This document shows positions 8,846 to 17,433 of a stretch of DNA of 64,000 nt, in pieces. Made by a program: the position numbers and the translations under genes. The stretch's first letter is position 1, and each line of letters starts with the position of its first letter. The stretch is from Thalassobius sp049116315 (GTDB lineage: Bacteria > Pseudomonadota > Alphaproteobacteria > Rhodobacterales > Rhodobacteraceae). Below the pieces are notes generated by a model. The model was not told the origin of the DNA, searched no databases, and was given only the letters and a program-made list of their open reading frames with translations. The stretch covers positions 62,001 to 126,000 of the forward strand of contig JAGDZD010000009.1 of NCBI GenBank assembly GCA_049116315.1, read 5' to 3'.

Positions 8846-9313
8846 ATGCCTTTTCGTATTTCTGGTCTTGATCCAGCCCCGTTCCAACCGTTTTTTGGTC
8901 TTTCAGAGGCTGAGCTGCGCAAGCATCACATCCAACGCTATCACGTCACCGAACCCAACATGTGCCCGGACCGTGTTGAAATGCGTGATTTGGATCCCGG
9001 AGAGACAGCCCTATTGCTTAACTACGAGCATCTGCCCGTGGACAGTCCCTATCGGTCCCGCCATGCCATCTATGTCCGTGAAGGGGCGCAGAGCGCCGTT
9101 GACGTTGTCGGAACCGTGCCCGAGATGATGGCGTCCCGCCTGCTCGCACTGCGGGCCATTGATCAAGAAGGCTGTATCATTGATGCCGAAATCGCAGAAG
9201 GCCGCGCGATCGAACCGATCATCGCCGCCTTTTTTGAAGAGCAAAACTGTCGGTATATCCACGCCCATTTCGCGCGCCGCGGCTGTTACGCGGGTCTGAT
9301 CACCCGCGCATGA
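8846..9313 (+). CDS. DUF1203 domain-containing protein
   Basis: Protein of 155 aa that fits the DUF1203 family; function unknown. Recognisable features are MPFRISGLDPAPF at the start, the CPDRVEMRDLDPGE and LLNYEHLPVDSPYRSRH segments, and the ending HAHFARRGCYAGLITRA. An in-frame reading exists upstream to 8690, but the ATG at 8846 is preceded by AAAGGAGCC at 8832-8840, seven bases upstream, and begins the conserved part, so it is chosen. It stands alone between the terminator of the purine operon and a convergent gene. No signal peptide; probably cytoplasmic. Confidence 0.85.
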   Translation: MPFRISGLDPAPFQPFFGLSEAELRKHHIQRYHVTEPNMCPDRVEMRDLDPGETALLLNYEHLPVDSPYRSRHAIYVREGAQSAVDVVGTVPEMMASRLLALRAIDQEGCIIDAEIAEGRAIEPIIAAFFEEQNCRYIHAHFARRGCYAGLITRA

Positions 9314-9328
9314 TCGCGTGGGACGGGG

Positions 9329-9841
9329 TTAGTGCAGCGGGATACTCACGCGCAGCTGAACCGTTTCCATCCCTGGGTTCAATGCCTTGATGTCCGCGTT
9401 TGACCGGTGGTCATAGCTCAGACCAACGCGCCAGCCCTGGCGGGTCTCATAGCCCAGCTCGATCCCAGACCGGAATTCGATCGGAAAGCCCAGATCCGGA
9501 CCGTTGCCCTGAACATAGATCCCCGGCATCGCGTGCATTTGCACATAGGCACGGTTGTTCGCAAACGGCACAGTCCACAATTGACCAAAGCCCAGCCAGA
9601 AATCACCGCTGTCAGTGATCGAGGCACCTACGGCGTTTTGAAATGGTCCAAACCGGTGATCAAACTCATAGCGGAAATAGGCTTCGGATCCGATCGAGTT
9701 CCCTTGGAACTGAACATCGCCACCAGAAACAGAGAACCGCTCCTGATCTGGTGCCCGTGCAAGACAGCCTTCTTCGCAATAGTTGATGGCCATGTCGGAC
9801 AAACCACCAAGAAGAAAAAGCACCGCAAATGTACCGTTCAT
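9329..9841 (-). CDS. acyloxyacyl hydrolase / lipid A 3-O-deacylase (PagL family)
   Basis: Outer-membrane beta-barrel enzyme expected to remove the 3-O acyl chain of lipid A. The 170-aa product starts with a hydrophobic leader (MNGTFAVLFLLGGLSDMA) and has alternating beta-strand segments. The C-terminal part carries YDHRSNAD; His145, Ser147 and Glu159 have the same relative spacing (0, +2, +14) as the His126/Ser128/Glu140 triad known for Pseudomonas PagL. AAGGGA precedes the ATG by a few bases. Convergent with the DUF1203 gene (15-bp gap). Family confidence is good; activity is inferred. Confidence 0.85.
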   Translation of the reverse strand: MNGTFAVLFLLGGLSDMAINYCEEGCLARAPDQERFSVSGGDVQFQGNSIGSEAYFRYEFDHRFGPFQNAVGASITDSGDFWLGFGQLWTVPFANNRAYVQMHAMPGIYVQGNGPDLGFPIEFRSGIELGYETRQGWRVGLSYDHRSNADIKALNPGMETVQLRVSIPLH

Positions 9842-10123
9842 AGTCTGTCCCTTCGATCTGTGCGCGCGTGTGTCGGCTCCACCGATATTGGAAGTTTAAC
9901 CCATTGTCACGCGAGTCTTTCGCGCCCGGAGCTGCAGGCCAATCATTGGGGCATCTGCGCCACGCTCTGCTGGGAATGCGCTGTCAGCCCAAGCGCCAAT
10001 TTGCCCAAGTGTCTTGGCGCCCCAAAAACTTTTCACCAAGGCTGCATTTTTTGAAAAAGCCTCTGGACACCCCCCCTCACCTCGCCTAGAAGGCCCACAC
10101 CCGAACGTTAGACGTTCACCCGT

Positions 10124-10198
10124 GCCCGGGTAGCTCAGGGGTAGAGCAGTGGATTGAAAATCCTCGTGTCGGTGGTTCGATTCCGCCCCCGGGCACCA
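10124..10198 (+). tRNA. tRNA-Phe (GAA)
   Basis: A full cloverleaf can be drawn: acceptor GCCCGGG/CCCGGGC, D stem GCTC/GAGC, anticodon loop TTGAAAA with anticodon GAA (one U-U mismatch in the anticodon stem), T arm GGTGG-TTCGATT-CCGCC, and encoded CCA. It is the insertion target of the downstream island: its last 17 bases recur at 32056-32072. The upstream 280 bp (9842-10123) contain no gene I can support and presumably hold the promoters of the tRNA and of the PagL-like gene. Confidence 0.97.
10182..10198 (+). repeat. attL: 17-bp att core at the 3' end of tRNA-Phe
   Basis: TCCGCCCCCGGGCACCA forms the end of the tRNA gene and is repeated exactly, in direct orientation, at 32056-32072. With an integrase gene close inside, this is the classic arrangement of tRNA-targeted integration. 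Confidence 0.9.
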
Positions 10199-10246
10199 TT
10201 TGCCAGAAAATAATCAATAATATCAGATACTTAGCAGCACCAAAAG

Positions 10247-10281
10247 TGTCCCACTTTTGTGATTTGTTGAATAGTGGGACA
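10247..10281. repeat. 9-bp inverted repeat just inside attL
   Basis: TGTCCCACT (10247-10255) and AGTGGGACA (10273-10281) are perfect inverted copies 17 bp apart. GTGGGAC and CCCCACTTTTT words also occur just inside the other island end (31964-31970 and 32013-32023). Position at both ends suggests arm-type binding sites for the integrase or excisionase; a terminator hairpin is the alternative. The function is inferred. Confidence 0.45.
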
Positions 10282-10382
10282 GTTTCACGGTTTCCGCGCG
10301 ACAATACCCCAAAGCGAGACATTCGTGCGAGACATTCCTTCGCCCAACAACCGCACCTGAAATATCTGTTTTAAGAAGACAA

Positions 10383-11336
10383 TTAGCTCCACGGATCGAT
10401 CCACAAATGCTGAGGCGGAATGGTTGTATTGGCGACCATGTTGGGTTGGATAATTAGTTGGCCATCGCATATCATAACAGCAGGTCCGACACAGCGGTGC
10501 TGAAAACGAGGAGCGATTTCTTCTCCAAAAGACATCAGTTTCTTGGATATCTTCTCGGGAGAGGTGCTTGAGGGATGCAGTTTCTGCGCGGAGGGTAAAA
10601 GAACGATGCGGTCGTAGATCGTAGCTACAGGGAAGTAATCATCATCAAATCGCATTAGTCCAATGCCCGGCTCTTTGATCTCGCGGGAAGGGATTTCGAT
10701 GAGATAGTTCCAATCAATGATGTTCTCTTCTGAGTGCAGTATCTGCTCCCTTACCCCATCCAAATTGGACTGTAGAACAAAAGAATATCCAAAATTCTTA
10801 AACCAGAGACCATATGCAGCGGTCAGATAGCCAACCCGCAACGAATCTTCGTTCGCAAATACAGGCATCGAATATTCGATCTTGATCTCAGAGGGTTTGG
10901 TTTCGCGCCAGAACGCGTCGAACTCTACTGGATTGGAGCGTTTTGGGTCAGTGATGAACTCAAATGCCCCGTCGTCGCCGAGATGCATGGAGCCACTCAG
11001 CTTTCGCCCATTCGCGACGATCCTAGACCTTTGCTTTTTCGGGTTTGTCTGAAATGGCGCACCACCCTCATTCAGTTCGATCCAATCGACGAGGTGTTTG
11101 GTTTGCTTGTGTCCAAAGGCACTATTGCACCTCTTGCAAAGGAACGTCGTATGTTTTCCTCCGATTGAGCGAGGGATGATGTGCTCTTCGTTAATCGCGT
11201 TGTCGGAATCAGTAATTCCGAAGTTTTCAATGGGGAGGTCTCGCAGGCATGTGGGACATCGAAATTGACCTAAGAGGCTGGCATCAAAACGCGCAAGCTC
11301 CTCAGATACTTCGCAAAGGTATTTGTTTGAACTCAT
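10383..11336 (-). CDS. HNH endonuclease domain protein
   Basis: Protein of 317 aa with an N-terminal zinc-binding HNH nuclease module: FRCPTC, then EEHIIPRSIGG (the HNH core), then FLCKRCNS. The remaining 220 residues have no family I recognise. An in-frame TTG at 11378 would extend it, but the ATG at 11336 starts the better part. It is the cargo gene closest to attL and is transcribed towards the tRNA. The island context suggests defence against foreign DNA or a mobility-linked nuclease, but nothing here proves either. Confidence 0.75.
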   Translation of the reverse strand: MSSNKYLCEVSEELARFDASLLGQFRCPTCLRDLPIENFGITDSDNAINEEHIIPRSIGGKHTTFLCKRCNSAFGHKQTKHLVDWIELNEGGAPFQTNPKKQRSRIVANGRKLSGSMHLGDDGAFEFITDPKRSNPVEFDAFWRETKPSEIKIEYSMPVFANEDSLRVGYLTAAYGLWFKNFGYSFVLQSNLDGVREQILHSEENIIDWNYLIEIPSREIKEPGIGLMRFDDDYFPVATIYDRIVLLPSAQKLHPSSTSPEKISKKLMSFGEEIAPRFQHRCVGPAVMICDGQLIIQPNMVANTTIPPQHLWIDPWS

Positions 11337-11411
11337 TTGTGCAGTCCGCTTGGCCGTAGGAAAATGTGATAGTCCCAATAGGATTCGTTTATTTATTAAT
11401 AACTTGTTGGT

Positions 11412-12488
11412 TCATGAAAAACTCTCCTTCTTTGACTTGCTGGGTATTTTTGCAATTGCGTTCGCGGCCCGCACCTTTTGCTTTGCGCTGCGGGTGTAAC
11501 GGATCACTTCCTTCGAGGTCTTGTGCCCAGTGATCGCCATGATTTCCTGCTCGGTGCAGCCGCTTTGAGCCAAGACAGCGGAGGCCGTTTTTCGCAGACC
11601 GTGAACCGACAACCCATCAAGGCCCGCCTCATCACACCATTTGCGAAACCGATTGCCAAAGCCCCCTTCGCTGAATGGGCGATTGAACGCATTTTGGATG
11701 AACGCCGCATCGCCGGTTGGTGAAGCATCTATGATCTCCCGAAGCTCTGGTGCGATAGGCACCCAGAGTTTAACCGGTTTGCTCAGCCGGTTCTTTTGTT
11801 GGGTGAACTCCAGACCTTCGCGCCCGTCCAGAACTTTGATGTGTTTCTCACCCAACCGGATGAGGTCGCCTTTGCGTTGCCCGGTAAAGAGCGCCAATGA
11901 CATTGCCAAATGGGCGGTTGTACCCAGTGGATGAACGGCTTCAAAGTTTTCCAAGTCTTCGTCCGTCCATGGCGTGTGGCCTTCGCTGTTGCTTGGTAGG
12001 TTTTGCACCAAGGCCGCAGGGTTTCTGTCGTGGTATCCATAGCTCACCGCATATTTGAACACTTGCCGAAGGGCTTTGATCGTCCCATTCGCCGCCTCTG
12101 GCGTGTCGATGAACCGATCCCGCCACGCCATCAGATGTCGAGGCTCCAACGTTGCATATGGTTGCTCACCTGCATTGCGATATGCGCAAAACCGGTCCAA
12201 GATTTGCCGACGTACCCGACGAGTACGGGCCCCCAAGCCCAGATAGGCCGCCGAGGTATAATAGCCCTCGATCAACTCTCTGAGCGTTCCCGGCTTGGCT
12301 CCACGAATTGGCTTCACCGGGTTTTGCTTGGGGTGTTCACCGACCATGGCCATGCGATATTCGGCGAGGAACTCGGCCGATCCAACCTCGGATGTCAGGC
12401 GGACCTTTTTACCGTTTTTGCGAAAGTACACCCGAACATTCCCATGTCGGTCTGTATCCTGCACAATGAATTTCAGCTTGATCCCCAT
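11412..12488 (-). CDS. int: tyrosine-type site-specific integrase
   Basis: Phage-type integrase of 358 aa that should catalyse insertion and excision at the tRNA-Phe att core. The N-terminal part (about 1-60) looks like an arm-binding domain (KLKFIVQDTDRHGNVRVYFRK), followed by a SAM-like core-binding domain (about 65-155) and the catalytic domain. Catalytic residues are visible: Arg in ALFTGQRKGDLIRL near residue 207, His296 and Arg299 in HGLRK, His322 in TGHKTSKEV and the nucleophile Tyr331 in VIRYTR. The gene lies 1.2 kb inside attL. An excisionase-like gene is 3 bp upstream, so the two are one operon. Confidence 0.95.
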   Translation of the reverse strand: MGIKLKFIVQDTDRHGNVRVYFRKNGKKVRLTSEVGSAEFLAEYRMAMVGEHPKQNPVKPIRGAKPGTLRELIEGYYTSAAYLGLGARTRRVRRQILDRFCAYRNAGEQPYATLEPRHLMAWRDRFIDTPEAANGTIKALRQVFKYAVSYGYHDRNPAALVQNLPSNSEGHTPWTDEDLENFEAVHPLGTTAHLAMSLALFTGQRKGDLIRLGEKHIKVLDGREGLEFTQQKNRLSKPVKLWVPIAPELREIIDASPTGDAAFIQNAFNRPFSEGGFGNRFRKWCDEAGLDGLSVHGLRKTASAVLAQSGCTEQEIMAITGHKTSKEVIRYTRSAKQKVRAANAIAKIPSKSKKESFS

Positions 12489-12491
12489 GGC

Positions 12492-12809
12492 CTACCCCCA
12501 CGCATCCCATGGGTTGGCTTCATTTGGTGCGGCCAGAGCGTCAAAGGCCGCATCTAAAGCCCGCACATCCCACACGTTCCGGGTGCCGATCTTTACCGAA
12601 GCGGGCATCGATTTGGCTTTGACCATCCCGTCGAACGTCGTGGCGCTGACGCCGACATAATTGGCGGCCTCCACCCGATTGAGGCCCCGACGTGGACCAA
12701 GGGATTTCACACTCGAATACTGAGAATCTTTGCTCAGGGCTTCGGTGGCCGCGACCAAACCAGACACGGCTTTGGTCAATGTGAGGCCATCAACTTGCAA
12801 CATGCTCAT
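12492..12809 (-). CDS. excisionase-like helix-turn-helix protein
   Basis: Small DNA-binding protein (105 aa) with a MerR/HTH_17-like excisionase fold in the C-terminal half: LNRVEAANYVGVSATTFDGMV followed by the wing-like MPASVKIGTRNVWDVRALDAAF. The start is the ATG at 12809, which overlaps the stop of the upstream gene as ATGA; a second in-frame ATG lies at 12821. It ends 3 bp before the integrase start, so integrase and this protein are translated together. It likely directs excision or regulates the integrase. The N-terminal 50 residues match nothing I know. Confidence 0.75.
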   Translation of the reverse strand: MSMLQVDGLTLTKAVSGLVAATEALSKDSQYSSVKSLGPRRGLNRVEAANYVGVSATTFDGMVKAKSMPASVKIGTRNVWDVRALDAAFDALAAPNEANPWDAWG

Positions 12810-13360
12810 TGCGGCACCCATTGGCTGCCCAATTCAGCATCCCAACGCAACCATGCCAAAAACAGAATGTCTCGCAAGATGGTTTCACTCACGCCAGGAA
12901 AGCGGAGCAGCAAGTCCTCTACCTCGAATTGACATAGATATCCCTCGTGCATATCGCGTTCGTGGCGGGCAATGGCAAACGAGAAAGCATCATCCTCTTC
13001 TCGCACAATGTGACTGACGATGGGTTGCTCGGAAAACGCGGATACGTGCGCCACATGGTCCACCTCCATATTGACTCTCAATAATCTCCGAAGGTCTGCT
13101 CCTGGAACGAGTGAGTTTATCCGAAATCCAATGAAAATTAGCTGCTCCAAATACGGGCAATACTGAACGACAGTGTTGTGTGACAACGCTGGGAGGTCCG
13201 CCGGAAGGGTGTCATTGTTCATGACGAGCCTGCCATCATATACGCAGATAATCTGATTGCTGTTGTGGATTTGGCGACGCAGGCTTCCATCAGCCTGCTC
13301 TGCCTTGTTGATCGCCGCCCACATACGGCTATGGTTGATTTGAGTTTGGTCCAAGAGCAT
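12806..13360 (-). CDS. hypothetical protein in the integrase operon
   Basis: Unrecognised 184-aa protein with no signal peptide or membrane segment, rich in acidic and hydrophobic residues. It heads the integrase operon and overlaps the excisionase-like gene by 4 bp. AAGGAGGG abuts the ATG at 13360, too close for normal spacing; the TTG at 13354 has AAGGAGG at a 7-nt distance and may be the real start. Being co-transcribed with integrase and excisionase suggests a role in element maintenance or regulation, but no motif supports a specific function. Confidence 0.6.
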   Translation of the reverse strand: MLLDQTQINHSRMWAAINKAEQADGSLRRQIHNSNQIICVYDGRLVMNNDTLPADLPALSHNTVVQYCPYLEQLIFIGFRINSLVPGADLRRLLRVNMEVDHVAHVSAFSEQPIVSHIVREEDDAFSFAIARHERDMHEGYLCQFEVEDLLLRFPGVSETILRDILFLAWLRWDAELGSQWVPQ

Positions 13361-13465
13361 CCCTCCTTCGTTGGAAACACTTTGGTTTTCTAGGGGGGAT
13401 TCGGGTTTTCGCCTTGAGTGGACTTAATGGTGATTTTTTACATTTCTTGCGTGGAGGGCGATACT

Positions 13466-14353
13466 GTGGCTGAAGATCAAATGTTCATCGAAAAGCACCT
13501 CGCTAGGAATATCCCTCAGGATTTTGATGGGTGTTGTGAACGGATTCGTCTCTCTTTGGGGAAGAAGGGGCAACCACTCCTGAAACGGTATCGCCGCGAA
13601 TATGGCGGGATGCTAACGGCGCTGTGGTGCGAAGACCTTGGCGACCAGCAGGCAATCCGTATCGGCCAACAAATCGACAAGATTCGCATTCGCTATCTGG
13701 CAGTTCAGAAAACGTTGGACATCTCCGTTCCTGCCAAACCCGTTCACACGAACCTTCGACGCATCAACCATTGGCTGTCCAAGGCCCTTGATGAACTGGA
13801 TGACCCCGACCGTGATGCGGCTGTTGAACAGTTTAAGGATGAAGGTCATCAAGCTACCTCGCTGAGGCTCCAGCAGAAATTCGAACACTCACAAAACATT
13901 GCGGAGAAGGTGACGATCATCCGCGATCATCTCAAAGACCTGAGCGACGATCTCGATCCGATTGTTGATTTCTTCGAATACAAACGCGGTCTTTGCACCA
14001 AAGGGCAGCCATCGAAGTATGCCTTGGCCTATGCTGTGAATGCCCTGGCCGCCCTGTTCGATGCTGAGAATACAAAAGAGCTAAAGGCCAGTGTGAACCA
14101 CAGCATCAATGAAACGACAAAAACGGGCAACGCGCTCAAGTACTCTGGCCAGTTTTTGGATTTCGTCCTAACGTTCCTTTGGTTGATTGTGCCTGAGCAA
14201 TTGAGCCGAAAGCATCACGAAGCCATCTGCGATCAAATCCAATCATCGACGAAGAAGCGTAAGAAAGACCCGACGCTGTACCAACTGTTGGATCAACCTG
14301 CGTCGGTGGAAGATGTATTGGAATTCATGAAGCGGGCCGACGCGATCAAGTAA
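13466..14353 (+). CDS. hypothetical protein, helical, between integrase and R-M modules
   Basis: Unrecognised cytoplasmic protein of about 295 aa, mostly alpha-helical by eye, with charged central segments (DELDDPDRDAAVEQFKDEG; QNIAEKVTIIRDHLKDLSDDLD) and a more hydrophobic stretch (LKYSGQFLDFVLTFLWLIV) near residue 240. I choose GTG at 13466 because GGAGGG lies at 13454-13458, eight bases upstream; the frame is open back to a GTG at 13418 and an ATG at 13427 without ribosome sites. It faces the res gene and ends at a shared hairpin. Candidate defence or element-specific gene; function unknown. Confidence 0.65.
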   Translation: MAEDQMFIEKHLARNIPQDFDGCCERIRLSLGKKGQPLLKRYRREYGGMLTALWCEDLGDQQAIRIGQQIDKIRIRYLAVQKTLDISVPAKPVHTNLRRINHWLSKALDELDDPDRDAAVEQFKDEGHQATSLRLQQKFEHSQNIAEKVTIIRDHLKDLSDDLDPIVDFFEYKRGLCTKGQPSKYALAYAVNALAALFDAENTKELKASVNHSINETTKTGNALKYSGQFLDFVLTFLWLIVPEQLSRKHHEAICDQIQSSTKKRKKDPTLYQLLDQPASVEDVLEFMKRADAIK

Positions 14354-14373
14354 TGCAACGTTCCCAGTAGATG

Positions 14374-14400
14374 GGTGACGCAGCTTATTGCTGCGTCACC
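14374..14400. terminator. perfect 10-bp hairpin between convergent genes
   Basis: GGTGACGCAG (14374-14383) and CTGCGTCACC (14391-14400) pair perfectly around a 7-nt loop. The hairpin overlaps the last codons and stop of the type III res gene and lies 20 bp after the opposing gene. It has no strong T run, so it may act as a bidirectional terminator or mRNA 3'-end protector. Confidence 0.6.
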
Positions 14401-17400
14401 AGGTCCATAAGCTTGTCGTAGCTGTCTACGACATCGTACCTAACCCTATCGGGGTCACCTGCGGCTGTGATCTCTTGAAAGAACTTCCGGGCACACTCGA
14501 TTTTGGTTTCTTCCACGGGCCGCAACGCCATCTTGGACATGCTGCCCTTAGTCTCCGCGACAAAGTAGATGTGCTTTACCGTCCCCTCTTCAAAAGAGAT
14601 TGCCCAATCTGGGTTATAGTCGCCGACAGGCGTTGGGATCAAAAAGCCGCGAGGTAGCTTCGAGTAAACGGTAACCTCAGAGCTTGCATCCAGTCCCGCA
14701 ACAAATTCCCGTTCAACATTACTGTCCACAATCGCGTAGTCATACACGTGCTTCTTCAGTTTTTCTGTTGCTTTGGAGAAATCGTTACCGGTCTGAGCCG
14801 CCGTGAAGATATCGGTGTCGTAGCGTTCATCCACTGCATTGTAGGAAAGTCGTTCGACAATGGCTGTAGCCTTTTGTTCTTTGATCAGGCGTGAAGCCTC
14901 GGAGATGAATTGCTCCGGGTTCTGCTGGAACTGCTTGAACACATTCGGCTCGACCTGATGGAAGATGTTAGCAATAGTCTTCCGCGTTAATTGCGTACCT
15001 TCTGACACTTCATGCAGTAGGTCGTACTTCACGCTGGACAGTGCTGATTTTGCACTCTCTGTCCGACTCTTTGTTGTCTTGAAGCTTTGGCCCGCTTGGA
15101 TGTTCTCCTGGGTCATTGCTCCCGTCTGACCGCCGGTTTCAACGATGTACTGAAGTGGCGTAACATTTAGCTGGCTGTCGATGGACTGAACGCATTTTCT
15201 CACCAACTCGTCGCTGTCAAAATCGACCTTGTAGACCGCCTTTCGATTGATGCGCGACCATAGCTCCTGAAACTGCTTCTTTTTGAAGTTGTCGTTGAGC
15301 CGGTTTTCTTTGGTGTTTCGTCCGTTGTTAACGATCCCGGAAAGAGCCGCTTCGCTGAACACGCTGTCGATAAGCTCAATCACCTGAGGAGCAATGGCCT
15401 TGAGGTCCTCTGGAAGCTCCGCTAAAGCTTCTTCCGACTTTGCAGTATGATACTTTTCAACGATCTGCCGTTGATGATCTACATAGCCATTCTGTATCAG
15501 GTAGAACTCGATCTGCGAGGCCATACCGGGCGTGACGGTTACTTCTCCATCGGCAGTCTTCAGAACCTTCCCCTTGAAGTACTCTTCATTGGCCTTCTTC
15601 GGACGAGCCGACAATGCGTCGGAGATTTCCTTCTGAAGGTTTGTCACGAAGTCTTTGTAGCTTTCGCTGGCCACGACTGTGAGAACATTGATGTCATGAA
15701 CGATGGCCGGGTTGTCCATGCGTTCGCCAGTTTGGTCCACGCTCAGCCGTAGACCACGACCTACTTCCTGCCGACGCGAAATTGTGTTGTCGCTATGCTT
15801 GAGCATGCACATTGTGAACACGTTGGGATTATCCCACCCTTCACGGAGTGCTGAGTGCGAGAAGATGAACCGCACAGGCTCGGATTGCGACAAGAGACGC
15901 TCCTTGTTTCGAAGGATCAGATCATAAGCCCCTTCGTCATCTGAAAGCCCCTTGTTTTCCCCGGTTCTGGCAATCTTCGGGTCAACCATTTGCTTCTTCT
16001 TATCAACCGAAAAATAGCCCTCATGAACCTTCGTAACATCGTCACGTTCCAAGAAGGTTCGGTAGCTTTGATGCTCTAGAGGAAGCGTCTCTAGATACTC
16101 TTGGCGAAGTTGATCATACTCTTCTTCGAAGACACGGGCATACTCGCCTTTCGTGTCTGCGGCGTCGTAGTCGCGGTATTTCGCAACAGTGTCGATGAAG
16201 AACAAAGACAAGACTTTGATGCCTTGCTCGAACAGGGTCTGTTCTTTCTCTAGGTGAGAGCGGATGGTCTCCCTTATCTGAATGCGACGCATGTGCTCTT
16301 CAGAGATATCCTTCGTGGCCTCACCAGCATTGATGTCTTCACCATTAGAGAATTCGACAACATCTTTGTTGGCATCGATCTGTGAGATCGTGAACCCGTT
16401 GTAGGCTTGTAGCCCACCTGACGCATCGAGAAGGTTGGTGCCAAAGTTGAGGCGTTTGAGTTGGCGCTTAATCTCGCCATTCGCCATTTTCACTTCCATT
16501 TCAAGCCGGGCGATGGGGGCCTTCTTGGAAACCTCGATACCCTCTAGGTACATATACGGGGCCGTACCAGCAAGTCCTCTGGTCTTGATGCCCCGCACGG
16601 AAATCTTCTTCACCAGCTTCTGGTTGAATGCATCCAGTGCATCCAGGCGATGCACCTTATTGTGCTGTGTCTTGTGTGTGGCGGAGTAGCGAAGGATCAT
16701 CAGAGGATTGAATTCCTCCAAAGCCTTCATTGTAGCCTTGCCTTCCATTTTCTGCGGCTCATCCAGAATCAGGATGGGGCGGTTGCGTGAGATCACGTCA
16801 ATTGGGCGTCGGGATTGGAAGTCGTCCAACTCCATGTAGATACGCCGCTGGTCCTTTCCACGGGCTGCGAATGCTTGGGTGTTAATGACCATGACATTGA
16901 TGCCCGCATCGCTGGAGAAGCTCTCTAACTCATGCAGCCGTTTGGAGTTGTACGTGAAGAACCGGGCCTTCTTGTGATACCCCTCAGCAAAGTGGTCGGC
17001 GGTGATCTGGAGCGACTTCTGGACGCCCTCACGAATCGCGATGCTGGGCACCATGATGATGAACTTTGACCAGCCGTATCGCTTGTTCATCTCAAAGATC
17101 GTCTTGATGTAGCAATAAGTTTTACCGGTGCCTGTCTCCATCTCGATGTCGAGGTTGTAGTCGCATTTGGCGCTGGTGATCAGTTCGTCCGATATCGGCA
17201 AGTTCTGGCTGCGCTGAATCTTCTGGATGTTCTCCAGGACCTGAGTTTTTGAAATAGCAAGATCGGCGTTCTTGAAGCCATCAGCGTCCAGGCTGGCTTG
17301 CATGGCCCGACCTGGGTCGATCCTGTAGCTGATACCATCATTGCGAGGCTGACCTGCAAAACAATCGACCACGGCGTCAACCGCCGCCGTTTGATAGGCT

Positions 17401-17423
17401 TGGGTTTTGAATTTGAGTTTCAT
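14385..17423 (-). CDS. res: type III restriction enzyme, Res (helicase-nuclease) subunit
   Basis: Restriction subunit of a type III restriction-modification system, 1012 aa, which would translocate on unmodified DNA together with the methyltransferase and cut it. Helicase motifs appear in order: METGTGKTY (Walker A, residues 95-103), IMVPSIAIREG, ILDEPQKM (motif II, DEPQ at 221-224), YSATHK (motif III), FSHSALREGWDNPNVF (motif V) and RRQEVGRGLRLSVDQ (motif VI). A PD-ExK nuclease signature, NPDWAI followed by YFVAETKG, lies in the last 70 residues, so the gene looks intact. It starts 10 bp after the mod stop and is the last gene of the operon. Confidence 0.95.
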   Translation of the reverse strand: MKLKFKTQAYQTAAVDAVVDCFAGQPRNDGISYRIDPGRAMQASLDADGFKNADLAISKTQVLENIQKIQRSQNLPISDELITSAKCDYNLDIEMETGTGKTYCYIKTIFEMNKRYGWSKFIIMVPSIAIREGVQKSLQITADHFAEGYHKKARFFTYNSKRLHELESFSSDAGINVMVINTQAFAARGKDQRRIYMELDDFQSRRPIDVISRNRPILILDEPQKMEGKATMKALEEFNPLMILRYSATHKTQHNKVHRLDALDAFNQKLVKKISVRGIKTRGLAGTAPYMYLEGIEVSKKAPIARLEMEVKMANGEIKRQLKRLNFGTNLLDASGGLQAYNGFTISQIDANKDVVEFSNGEDINAGEATKDISEEHMRRIQIRETIRSHLEKEQTLFEQGIKVLSLFFIDTVAKYRDYDAADTKGEYARVFEEEYDQLRQEYLETLPLEHQSYRTFLERDDVTKVHEGYFSVDKKKQMVDPKIARTGENKGLSDDEGAYDLILRNKERLLSQSEPVRFIFSHSALREGWDNPNVFTMCMLKHSDNTISRRQEVGRGLRLSVDQTGERMDNPAIVHDINVLTVVASESYKDFVTNLQKEISDALSARPKKANEEYFKGKVLKTADGEVTVTPGMASQIEFYLIQNGYVDHQRQIVEKYHTAKSEEALAELPEDLKAIAPQVIELIDSVFSEAALSGIVNNGRNTKENRLNDNFKKKQFQELWSRINRKAVYKVDFDSDELVRKCVQSIDSQLNVTPLQYIVETGGQTGAMTQENIQAGQSFKTTKSRTESAKSALSSVKYDLLHEVSEGTQLTRKTIANIFHQVEPNVFKQFQQNPEQFISEASRLIKEQKATAIVERLSYNAVDERYDTDIFTAAQTGNDFSKATEKLKKHVYDYAIVDSNVEREFVAGLDASSEVTVYSKLPRGFLIPTPVGDYNPDWAISFEEGTVKHIYFVAETKGSMSKMALRPVEETKIECARKFFQEITAAGDPDRVRYDVVDSYDKLMDLVTQQ

Positions 17424-17433
17424 GACAGGTCCC

